Shown here: positions 1 to 5,646 of the stretch, piece after piece
Layout of the letters: each line of letters begins with the position of its first letter
How positions within the stretch are numbered: the stretch's first letter is position 1
The notes under the pieces: model-generated
The model's input: only the letters and a program-made list of their open reading frames with translations
The model's database searches: none
Told to the model about the DNA's origin: nothing
Program-made: the position numbers and the translations under genes
Assembly (NCBI GenBank): GCA_019421525.1
Contig: JAHZFC010000137.1
Location: 1-5,661 of the forward strand
Source of the DNA: Clostridiales bacterium
GTDB taxonomy: Bacteria; Bacillota; Clostridia; Oscillospirales; Oscillospiraceae
Direction: 5' to 3'
Length of the DNA stretch: 5,661 bases

Positions 1-851
<851 letters not shown>

Positions 852-867
852 GAAAAACCTAACACCG

Positions 868-905
868 ACAGCCCCACGGTAATCAGTGCCGTGGGGCTGT
901 TTTTT
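868..905 (+). terminator. Intrinsic terminator of the pyrophosphatase gene
   Basis: A perfect 12-bp stem (868-879 with 889-900, arm ACAGCCCCACGG) with a 9-nt loop is followed directly by a run of T residues (900-905). It begins 17 nt after the stop codon. Confidence 0.93.
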
Positions 906-926
906 GCCCACTCCACGCTCCGTTTG

Positions 927-955
927 TTGCATTTCCAGGAATCTTCTGGTATCCT
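927..955 (+). promoter_or_regulatory. Candidate sigma-A promoter of the membrane XRE regulator gene
   Basis: TTGCAT (927-932) and TATCCT (950-955) are separated by exactly 17 bp, directly after the preceding terminator. The -35 box matches the consensus poorly (3 of 6) and the -10 moderately (4 of 6). The predicted start near 962 would leave only a very short leader containing the ribosome binding site, so the call is tentative. Confidence 0.35.
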
Positions 956-975
956 GTTCTACAGAGGTGAACGCC

Positions 976-1854
976 ATGGACAGCCAAAAGACCGGACAGC
1001 TGATCGCCCAACAGCGGGGCGCGCTGGGCCTGACCCAGAAACAACTTGCAAGCCAGCTCCACATCTCCGACCGCACCGTCTCCCGCTGGGAGCGGGGCGT
1101 GGGTTACCCTGACCTGTCCCTGCTGGAGCCGCTGGCGGACGCCTTGGGGCTGTCCGTGGTAGAGCTGCTCCGGGGCGAGCGGCTGCCGCCGGAGCAGCGG
1201 CCCACCCCTCAGACAGAACATACCGCCCGAGATGTGGTGAACACCGCTGGGGCAACGGTTCGGAAAACGGCCAGGCACTTCCGGTGGCTGCTGGCGGTCC
1301 TGGCAGTTGTGGCCGTGCTGGCCGGGGCGGCCTGCCTCTGGCTGGTGTTCCACTCCACTCCGGCCTATATGCCGGAAACGATCGCCGCCGCCCAGGCCGC
1401 TGCCATCTGTCCCGACTGCCTGATCACCACAGGGGAATATGAGCTGGTCCGTGAACTGCTGGAGCAGAAGGAGATCGCCTCCCGCTTTGCCGATGACGCA
1501 AATTTTTCTTTCGATACGTCTTTTTCTGCCCAATACCAGGACCGGGTGCAGGTCAACGGCCAGAGGCCGGAATTCTTCCACATTGGAATTGTGAAGCATG
1601 CCCTCTATGTGGAGTATGGCACTGTTATGGACGTGCGGGTGCTGGAGGTCTATACGCCGGAAAACACCGTGATCAAGCATGTCTACGCCTACCCCTCCCC
1701 ACCAGAGACGGTCACGAGCACCAACCCGGACGGTGAGACCGTGACCCTGATCCGCCCCCGGGACTTCAGCTATTTTATCTCCAACACTGACAACGCCCAG
1801 TTCACCCAGACCGTGTCACGGCGGGTGAGCCCGTCCGACCTTTCCAATGGGTGA
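976..1854 (+). CDS. XRE-family regulator with one membrane helix and extracytoplasmic domain
   Basis: A 292-aa membrane-tethered DNA-binding protein. Residues about 7-62 form an XRE/Cro-type helix-turn-helix (GLTQKQLASQLHISDRTVSR, then WERG and PDLSLLEPLADALGLSV), the form common in Clostridia. A linker of about 40 residues is followed by one strongly hydrophobic helix at about 104-126 (LLAVLAVVAVLAGAACLWLVF), preceded by Arg/Lys, which predicts a cytoplasmic N-terminus. Residues 127-292 should lie outside the membrane and include CPDC (145-148), a possible disulfide or metal pair. The start ATG at 976 is chosen because AGAGGTG (963-969) lies 6 nt upstream and the HTH begins just after it; upstream in-frame starts would run into the terminator. 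The gene stands alone between two terminators. By inference it senses an envelope or external signal; neither ligand nor target is visible. The C-terminal domain is not one I recognise. Confidence 0.9.
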   Translation: MDSQKTGQLIAQQRGALGLTQKQLASQLHISDRTVSRWERGVGYPDLSLLEPLADALGLSVVELLRGERLPPEQRPTPQTEHTARDVVNTAGATVRKTARHFRWLLAVLAVVAVLAGAACLWLVFHSTPAYMPETIAAAQAAAICPDCLITTGEYELVRELLEQKEIASRFADDANFSFDTSFSAQYQDRVQVNGQRPEFFHIGIVKHALYVEYGTVMDVRVLEVYTPENTVIKHVYAYPSPPETVTSTNPDGETVTLIRPRDFSYFISNTDNAQFTQTVSRRVSPSDLSNG

Positions 1855-1879
1855 TGGGCTTTCCTTATGATGATAGAAG

Positions 1880-1919
1880 TACCCCCGGAGATGATCTCCG
1901 GGGGTATTTCCTGTTTTTA
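1880..1919 (+). terminator. Intrinsic terminator of the membrane XRE regulator gene
   Basis: An 11-bp perfect stem (1880-1890 with 1896-1906, arm TACCCCCGGAG) around a 5-nt loop ATGAT is followed by TTTCCTGTTTTT. The U tract is interrupted but lies on the plus side. The hairpin sits between two convergent genes and may also stop leftward transcripts, although there is no T run on that side. Confidence 0.85.
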
Positions 1920-2123
1920 TCTCTCCCCATCCAGTCCCAGGATATAGTCCGCGCTGACCTGGTAATACCGGCAAAGGGTGATCAGGTGCCGGATGGGCAG
2001 CTCATTGGCCCCTCGTTCATACCGGGCATACATGGTCTGGGAGGTGCCCAGCACCTGGGCGATCTCTGCCTGCGTCTTATCCCGATCTTCCCGCAGATCC
2101 CGGATCCGTTTCACATATTCCAT
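1917..2123 (-). CDS. Small stand-alone XRE/Cro-type repressor (68 aa)
   Basis: A minimal DNA-binding protein, essentially one helix-turn-helix domain (residues about 4-60): TQAEIAQVLGTSQTMYARYE with recognition helix about 28-36, then RYYQVSADYILGL, the typical end of the HTH_3 fold. There is no room for a dimerisation or effector domain, as is usual for autoregulatory repressors of small modules. The start ATG (2123-2121) is preceded by GAGAGGGG with about 6 nt spacing; the longer open frame upstream has no comparable start. The stop is TAA. The gene reads away from a divergent small-peptide gene, and both share an intergenic region with two copies of a 16-bp dyad, so it most likely represses both itself and the peptide gene. 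It is convergent with the membrane XRE gene and shares a terminator region with it. Confidence 0.9.
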   Translation of the reverse strand: MEYVKRIRDLREDRDKTQAEIAQVLGTSQTMYARYERGANELPIRHLITLCRYYQVSADYILGLDGER

Positions 2124-2151
2124 AGGCCACCCCTCTCTCAGGATGGCCCAA

Positions 2152-2160
2152 ATGATAGCA
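2152..2160 (-). promoter_or_regulatory. Extended -10 promoter of the small XRE gene
   Basis: On the minus strand TG-C-TATCAT (2160 to 2152) forms an extended -10 element with 5 of 6 matches to TATAAT. No good -35 is seen 16-18 bp upstream, as expected for extended -10 promoters. The predicted start near 2145 leaves a leader of about 22 nt that contains the ribosome binding site. Confidence 0.6.
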
Positions 2161-2161
2161 C

Positions 2162-2177
2162 AGTAAAGATATTTACT
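2162..2177. promoter_or_regulatory. Operator O1, dyad AGTAAA-N4-TTTACT
   Basis: AGTAAAGATATTTACT has perfect 6-bp half-sites around a 4-bp centre. It lies at about -17 to -32 of the leftward XRE promoter, so a bound repressor would cover the spacer and -35 region. It also lies immediately upstream of the -35 box of the rightward promoter. Binding by the adjacent XRE protein is inferred. Confidence 0.7.
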
Positions 2178-2178
2178 A

Positions 2179-2207
2179 TTGATTTTAATAAACATCTTTA
2201 CTATAAT
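2179..2207 (+). promoter_or_regulatory. Strong rightward promoter for the 34-aa peptide gene
   Basis: TTGATT (2179-2184) and a perfect TATAAT (2202-2207) are separated by exactly 17 bp. The predicted start is near 2214, giving a leader of about 39 nt to the GTG start of the peptide gene. Operator O2 fills the spacer. Confidence 0.75.
2187..2202. promoter_or_regulatory. Operator O2, second copy of the 16-bp dyad
   Basis: AATAAACATCTTTACT is a one-mismatch copy of the O1 pattern (on the minus strand AGTAAA-GATG-TTTATT). Its centre is 25 bp from the centre of O1. It occupies the spacer of the rightward promoter and touches the first base of its -10 box, so occupancy should block RNA polymerase there. 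Confidence 0.65.
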
Positions 2208-2252
2208 GGTGATGGAAAATCTGTTCTTGCGGGAAGAAAGAGAGGTCCTCCT

Positions 2253-2357
2253 GTGGCTGCTGTTCTGATGATCCTGTTCACGCCGTCGGCGATCTGTCTT
2301 GGGCTGGGGGCGGTGGTCCCCGCCGTCCTCTGCGCCGTCCTCCTGGCCCTGCTGTGA
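2253..2357 (+). CDS. Very small hydrophobic membrane peptide (34 aa), divergent from the XRE gene
   Basis: A GTG-started 34-codon frame ending in TGA. The peptide has no charged residue at all and is almost wholly hydrophobic (from (M)AAVLMILFTPSAICLG to AVLCAVLLALL), consistent with one or two short membrane helices. Support that it is real: a purine-rich GAAAGAGAGG (2236-2245) 7 nt before the GTG, a consensus promoter at 2179-2207, two operators for the divergent XRE repressor, and a strong terminator starting 14 nt after the stop. I do not recognise a family. Its size, hydrophobicity and tight predicted repression recall small membrane-acting toxins or holin-like peptides, but a signalling or leader peptide is equally possible. 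GC-rich DNA often gives chance Ala/Leu/Val frames, which limits confidence. Confidence 0.5.
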   Translation: MAAVLMILFTPSAICLGLGAVVPAVLCAVLLALL

Positions 2358-2370
2358 CCGCGCATACCGG

Positions 2371-2421
2371 AAAACGGCAAGGGAGCGGGGCCTTCTAATG
2401 GTCCCGCTCCCTTGCCGTTTT
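2371..2421. terminator. Long bidirectional terminator between convergent units
   Basis: A perfect 19-bp inverted repeat (2371-2389 with 2403-2421) extends inward by a G-U and two G-C pairs, leaving a 7-nt loop TTCTAAT. Each arm starts with AAAA and ends in TTTT, so either strand gives a GC-rich stem ending in U residues. It closes the peptide unit on the left and the Dabb-SDR-membrane protein operon on the right. Confidence 0.92.
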
Positions 2422-2437
2422 GGGTCGCTTTTTGCAG

Positions 2438-2887
2438 TCACACCGGCTGCTTCCCGCCGTACACCTTGCCTACGATCATCCCGGTGGGCTTGATCCACAG
2501 GCAGGAGGAAATGGCGGACACCAGCATAGAGAAGGGCAATACGCTCAGGTAGGCCATGGGGAAGGCAGGCACCGGGCCCATAGCCATGAAGGTCATGAAG
2601 AAGTTCATCAGCACGCCCATGAGCGCCCCTCCGGTGAGGCCGGACACGATGTAATCGGCCACAGGGTTCTTGTCCGTGTGGATATGCCGGGAGATCCACG
2701 CCCCAAAGGCGGGGATACGCAGGAACAGGGTGAGCATCACCCCGGCGCAGTAGGCGCACACGAAGGTCTTGAGCAGGTTGACCAGGTCCGCCTGGCCCAG
2801 GTACAGGGACACGGCGATGGTCATGGTCGCCCCCTGGGGCACGTTGAAGATGGCATTCCAAAGGTTGTCAGGACTTTTGTTGAACAT
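2438..2887 (-). CDS. Small polytopic membrane protein of unknown function (149 aa), last gene of the operon
   Basis: A hydrophobic protein with about four likely membrane helices: residues about 14-30, 39-58 (TFVCAYCAGVMLTLFL), 79-103 (VSGLTGGALMGVLMNFFMTF) and 108-132 (AYLSVLPFSMLVSAISSCLW). Short polar loops hold the only charges, for example ISRHIHTDKN at 65-74. It resembles small Firmicutes membrane proteins of DUF2798 style, but I cannot confirm a family. The ATG at 2887 is preferred over an in-frame TTG at 2902, because GGGGGAAAG (2899-2891 on the minus strand) can act as its ribosome binding site. It begins 33 nt after the SDR stop with no terminator between, so it is co-transcribed. 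By inference it could transport or sense the compound handled by the SDR and Dabb proteins. Confidence 0.8.
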   Translation of the reverse strand: MFNKSPDNLWNAIFNVPQGATMTIAVSLYLGQADLVNLLKTFVCAYCAGVMLTLFLRIPAFGAWISRHIHTDKNPVADYIVSGLTGGALMGVLMNFFMTFMAMGPVPAFPMAYLSVLPFSMLVSAISSCLWIKPTGMIVGKVYGGKQPV

Positions 2888-2920
2888 AGATCTTTCCCCC
2901 AAACTCTCTTACGCTCCGGC

Positions 2921-3676
2921 TCAGTAGCCCACCACCGACGCGCCGCCGTCGATGACGATGGTCTGCCCGGTGATGGTGGCGGCCTTGTCGCTGGCCAGGA
3001 AGGCCACGCAGTTGGCCACATCCTCAGGCTGATTGAGCTTCTTCATGGGGATGGGGTCCACCACCTCGGGGGGGAATCCCATCTCCCGCATGGCGGGGGT
3101 CTCCACCCCGCCGGGAGCCACGCAGTTCACCCGCACCCCCATGGAGGCCCACTCCACGGCGGCCTGCATGGTGATCGCTACCACCGCCCCCTTGGAGGCG
3201 GAGTAGAAAGCGGAGCACATGGGAGGATGCATCCCCCGGATGCCCGCCATGGAGGCGAAGTTGACGATGGAGCCGCCCCGTCCCTGCATGGACTGGGCCA
3301 CCACCTGCTGCATCATGAAGAACAGTCCCCGTGCGTTCACGTCCTGGGCCCTGTCCCAGTCGGCCTGGGTGACTTCCAGCCCGGGCTTGCCCCCCATGAG
3401 GCCGGCGCACTGGACCAGCACGTCGATCTCCCCCAGAGCTTCCCTCACCTGGGTGACGGCGGGGGCGATGGCGTCCACGTTGGACAGGTCCACGGCAAAT
3501 CCCTGGACCGTGCCCAGGGAGGACAGCTCCCCAGCGGCCTTGTCCAGGGCGGCCTGATCGATATCCACCAGGGCCACCTTGGCCCCAGACTCCAGCAGAG
3601 TCTTCGCGCAGACATAGCCGATGCCGCCGGCCGCGCCGGTGACCACAGCCACTTTTCCCGTATGATCTACCAGCAT
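2921..3676 (-). CDS. Classical short-chain dehydrogenase/reductase (SDR, FabG-like)
   Basis: A 251-aa cytosolic NAD(P)-dependent oxidoreductase that interconverts an alcohol and a carbonyl. The whole SDR signature is visible: the Rossmann glycine motif TGAAGGIG (13-20), Asp38 at the end of the second strand (favouring NAD(H) over NADP(H)), DL at 63-64, and catalytic Asn114, Ser142, Tyr158 and Lys162 in YSASK, followed by NCVAPGGVETP. The length is typical. The usual NNAG after strand four is QCAG (89-92), a mild departure. The ATG at 3676-3674 is 1 nt after the stop of the Dabb gene and is served by GGAGGG (3690-3685) inside that gene, so the two are translationally coupled. Sequence alone cannot separate ketoacyl-ACP reductase, hydroxysteroid dehydrogenase or sugar/polyol dehydrogenase roles. 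The LysR-controlled context argues for an inducible catabolic or detoxifying reaction rather than fatty acid synthesis. Confidence 0.95.
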   Translation of the reverse strand: MLVDHTGKVAVVTGAAGGIGYVCAKTLLESGAKVALVDIDQAALDKAAGELSSLGTVQGFAVDLSNVDAIAPAVTQVREALGEIDVLVQCAGLMGGKPGLEVTQADWDRAQDVNARGLFFMMQQVVAQSMQGRGGSIVNFASMAGIRGMHPPMCSAFYSASKGAVVAITMQAAVEWASMGVRVNCVAPGGVETPAMREMGFPPEVVDPIPMKKLNQPEDVANCVAFLASDKAATITGQTIVIDGGASVVGY

Positions 3677-3677
3677 T

Positions 3678-4004
3678 TCATTCGCCCTCCACCACAAAGT
3701 CGATGGCGGTGACCTTTTTCAGCATGGGGGTGGAGAACTCTGCCAGCTTGGTGTGGGCCTCGGAGGCGGGGTAGCCGTTGGCATCCTCCAGGGTCTCGAA
3801 GTCCGCCACCTGGATCAGGTCTCCGAACATGACAGGGGCGTCGTCAGGCAGACTGGGGGTGTCAGCCACCTGAGCGCCGATGGTCTGGGCCTTGATGGCG
3901 GGGTACAGGGTGGGCACCTTCTCCAGGTAGGCCTTGACAGTCTCCATGTTCTGCTGTTTGTCAGGGCCATCCTTGAAGGTAAAGACAGAGATGTGACGGA
4001 TCAT
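3678..4004 (-). CDS. Dabb-domain (stress-responsive alpha-beta barrel) protein, first gene of the operon
   Basis: A 108-aa protein that fills a single dimeric alpha-beta barrel (Dabb) domain. Seen: the N-terminal strand MIRHISVFTFKDG with the conserved His4, a helix rich in Lys/Glu (about 14-30), LIQVADFETLEDANGYPASE with the family's late Tyr-x5-His segment (Tyr78, His84), and a closing strand KVTAIDFVVE. Family members include stress proteins and, in plants, the polyketide cyclase olivetolic acid cyclase; most bacterial members have no known reaction. The ATG at 4004-4002 is preceded by GAAAGGAAG with 7 nt spacing. The stop is 1 nt before the SDR start. The gene is divergent from lysR and sits behind a perfect TATAAT. 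It is likely a small-molecule binding or cyclising partner of the SDR. Confidence 0.92.
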   Translation of the reverse strand: MIRHISVFTFKDGPDKQQNMETVKAYLEKVPTLYPAIKAQTIGAQVADTPSLPDDAPVMFGDLIQVADFETLEDANGYPASEAHTKLAEFSTPMLKKVTAIDFVVEGE

Positions 4005-4058
4005 ATGCACGCTTCCTTTCTGCACTGTATAGGCCGGTCTTGAACCGTTTCTGCTTTT

Positions 4059-4064
4059 ATTATA
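4059..4064 (-). promoter_or_regulatory. -10 box of the Dabb-SDR-membrane protein operon
   Basis: A perfect TATAAT on the minus strand. The hexamer 17 bp upstream (TGTGCG, 4087-4082) is a poor -35, the pattern of an activator-dependent promoter. The predicted start near 4052 gives a leader of about 47 nt. Confidence 0.65.
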
Positions 4065-4098
4065 CCGAGGGGCGGCAGGCACGCACAGCACGAAATTC

Positions 4099-4136
4099 CT
4101 TGCTCTGATATCAAGTAATTACTTGACAAGAGCAAG
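4099..4136. promoter_or_regulatory. Nested dyad, likely LysR-type regulator binding site
   Basis: A perfect 16-bp palindrome TCAAGTAATTACTTGA (4111-4126) sits inside an 8-bp inverted repeat CTTGCTCT (4099-4106) / AGAGCAAG (4129-4136). CTTG/CAAG occurs five times in 38 bp. The palindrome centre is about 66 bp upstream of the predicted operon start, the usual recognition site position for LysR regulators, and it overlaps the -35 of the lysR promoter, which would give autorepression. Confidence 0.7.
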
Positions 4137-4151
4137 TTGATCGGATACTGT
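4123..4151 (+). promoter_or_regulatory. Promoter of the lysR-type gene
   Basis: A perfect TTGACA (4123-4128) is followed after 17 bp by TACTGT (4146-4151), a weak -10. A better-looking GATACT (4144-4149) has only 15 bp spacing. The -35 is part of the regulator's likely binding site. Confidence 0.5.
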
Positions 4152-4181
4152 AATACAAAAGGACTGGGAAGGAGCGCTGCC

Positions 4182-5159
4182 ATGAATTTTCTCAACTTCG
4201 ACTATGTGCTCGCCATCCAGAAGGCTGGGACCATCCGGGGAGCCGCGGAGGAGCTGTACATCTCCCCCCAGGCCCTCAGCGAGCACCTGGGTAAGCTGGA
4301 ACGGGAGCTGGGCGCGCCCCTGTTCCACCGCACCAAGCCCCTGACCCTTACCGAGGCGGGGGAGCGGTTCGTGGCCTGCGCCGAGACCTGCCTGGAGGCC
4401 AAGCGACAGCTGGAGACCGAGCTGGCCGCCATCACCCGGCGGGACGACCGAAGCCTCTCCCTGGGCGTGCCCACAGGGATGTCCCCTCCCCTGCTGCTGT
4501 CCTTTCTGGACTATTTCCGCCACATCCACCCGGAGCTGACGGTGAGCGTGACGGAGCTGCCCACCCGGACCGGGGCCTTTCACGAGATCCCCGGCCACAT
4601 CGACCTGGTGCTGGGGGAATTTCAGGGAGAAAACAGCAAGCTGAGCTACACCCCCATCCTGCAAAGCAGACGGTTCGTGGCGGCCATCCACCGGGACCTG
4701 CTGCGGCGTACGGTGGGACAGGAGCGGGCGGAGTCCGTCGAAGCGGCGGTCTGCCAGGGCCAGCCGCTGCCCCTGACGGAGTTCCGAGCCTGCCCCTTTG
4801 TGCTCAAGCGCTCCGGCTCCATCGTCCGGGAACATGAGGACCGCATCTTCCGCGCCGCCGGCTTCTCTCCCAAAGGGGCCATCGAGACGGGGGATTTGGA
4901 GCTCACCGTCCGGCTGGTGCTGATGGGCCGGGCGGCAGTCTATTTCCCCGAGCCGGTGGCCAGGGCAAACTTCATCCCCCCTGACGCCTTCGCCGTGGAC
5001 CGCTCCGTCCTGCTGTGTCCCCTCCAGGTGCCGGGAGGAGAGCTGTGGCAGCTCACTGTCGGCTGTCACCGCTACCGGCGGGTGCCTGGCGGCACCGCCG
5101 CCTTCATCGAGGCGGCCCAGACCTATTACCAGGGGGTGCTGAGCGCCCAGGGAGAGTGA
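4182..5159 (+). CDS. LysR-family transcriptional regulator
   Basis: A 325-aa regulator. The N-terminal winged helix-turn-helix (residues 1-62) is typical: FDYVLAIQKAGTIRGAAEEL, ISPQALSEHLGKLERELGAPLF and LTLTEAGERF, followed by the linker helix (about 63-90). Residues about 92-310 are the periplasmic-binding-protein-like effector domain, starting SLSLGVPTGM and containing YFRHIHPELTVSVTE and ETGDLELTVRLVLMGRAAVYFP. The ATG at 4182 is chosen because GGAAGGAG (4167-4174) lies 7 nt upstream; an in-frame frame opening at 4137 precedes the promoter's likely start. It is divergent from the Dabb-SDR-membrane protein operon across 177 bp with a palindromic site, so by family precedent it most likely activates that operon in response to a small effector, probably a substrate or intermediate, and represses its own gene. 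Confidence 0.95.
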   Translation: MNFLNFDYVLAIQKAGTIRGAAEELYISPQALSEHLGKLERELGAPLFHRTKPLTLTEAGERFVACAETCLEAKRQLETELAAITRRDDRSLSLGVPTGMSPPLLLSFLDYFRHIHPELTVSVTELPTRTGAFHEIPGHIDLVLGEFQGENSKLSYTPILQSRRFVAAIHRDLLRRTVGQERAESVEAAVCQGQPLPLTEFRACPFVLKRSGSIVREHEDRIFRAAGFSPKGAIETGDLELTVRLVLMGRAAVYFPEPVARANFIPPDAFAVDRSVLLCPLQVPGGELWQLTVGCHRYRRVPGGTAAFIEAAQTYYQGVLSAQGE

Positions 5160-5188
5160 CCACGGCCAGGGGCTGGCCGCCCTGGCTA

Positions 5189-5220
5189 GGTCAAGGACTG
5201 CGTCCTTAGGACCGATTTTT
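5189..5220 (+). terminator. Candidate terminator of the lysR-type gene
   Basis: Stem AAGGAC/GTCCTT (5193-5198 with 5202-5207, 3-nt loop) extended by GGTC/GACC (5189-5192 with 5210-5213) across a 2-nt bulge, then GATTTTT. It begins 30 nt after the stop codon. It could also be part of the structured element that follows. Confidence 0.55.
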
Positions 5221-5264
5221 CCGACCCCATTTCTTTTGACAGCGCCAAAAGAAACGGTGTCGGA
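5220..5264. repeat. Imperfect 16-17 pair inverted repeat
   Basis: CCGAC (5221-5225) pairs with GTCGG (5259-5263), two C-G pairs bridge an internal loop, and TTTCTTTTG (5230-5238) pairs perfectly with CAAAAGAAA (5246-5254), leaving a 7-nt loop ACAGCGC. A T-A pair (5220/5264) may add to the base. A variant CGCCAAAGAAAAGCG recurs just downstream at 5266-5280. Confidence 0.75.
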
Positions 5265-5570
5265 CCGCCAAAGAAAAGCGCTGACTGGCCCTTCGACACC
5301 TTCTTCTATTGACCGGCGCGCAAAGTCAGGACACACGAAGCGCCGCTTTCCGCTACCGCTGATGCATGCCAGAGCAGAAGCACCAGCGGCCCACGAGAGT
5401 GCGCCTGGTGCGGCGCTCGCTGATAGCAGGCGTGTCCCGAGGGCCCGGCAAGTTTCCACGACCGCCAGCAGAGCGGCAGCGAAAATTAGTGGCAGCGTGT
5501 ATCGGCTTACCCCAATGCCGAAAAGAGAAGGACGCATATCTTATCCTGCGCCCCCGTAAAAATGGGGGTT

Positions 5571-5646
5571 CTTAGGGGGAAAAATTCTGTGAGCGAGGCT
5601 TCCGCCCTTTGGAAGCCGTAGTCTCACCCGGATCTTTCCCCCTAAG
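5571..5646. repeat. Three-tier nested stem-loop
   Basis: An outer perfect 12-bp helix CTTAGGGGGAAA (5571-5582) / TTTCCCCCTAAG (5635-5646) encloses GTGAG/CTCAC (5589-5593 with 5623-5627), which encloses GGCTTCC/GGAAGCC (5597-5603 with 5611-5617) with a 7-nt loop GCCCTTT. All three helices are collinear and exact, with asymmetric internal loops between them. No U tract follows on the plus strand, so this is not a simple terminator. Confidence 0.8.

Noticed and set aside
1880..1906. Use of this hairpin as the terminator of the leftward small XRE gene
   Set aside because: On the minus strand the stem is followed by ACTTCTATCAT without a T run, so only the rightward role is well supported.
2206..2268. 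Tiny frame starting at ATG 2206 or 2212 (about 18-20 codons) ahead of the 34-aa peptide
   Set aside because: The first ATG lies inside the -10 box and the second is at the predicted transcript start with no ribosome binding site. A leaderless upstream frame is possible but unsupported.
1917..2861. Minus-strand open frame of 314 codons that includes the small XRE protein at its end
   Set aside because: The upstream part runs through a terminator, two promoters and the antisense side of the peptide gene; only the last 68 codons, from the ATG with a ribosome binding site, form a domain.
2420..3712. Long plus-strand open frame (430 codons) opposite the SDR and membrane protein genes
   Set aside because: It is rich in His, Gly and Gln, spans two real genes on the other strand and the bidirectional terminator, and carries no motif. 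It is a shadow frame.
4119..5537. Long minus-strand open frame (472 codons) opposite the lysR-type gene
   Set aside because: It lies antisense to a clear LysR protein, its translation is Gly/Gln/His-rich without recognisable domains, and it has no good start signal. It is a GC-rich shadow frame; its far end merely runs through the structured region.
5236..5575. Two overlapping plus-strand frames (107 and 69 codons) in the right-hand region
   Set aside because: Their translations are Arg/Pro/Ala-rich with no recognisable fold, start codons lack ribosome binding sites, and they cross strong inverted repeats. They look like by-products of a structured or repeated DNA element, though a repeat-borne peptide cannot be excluded.
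5571..5646. Possible insertion-sequence terminal inverted repeats (12-bp arms)
   Set aside because: The arms are only 52 bp apart with no transposase and no flanking target duplication visible; the nested inner helices fit a stem-loop better.
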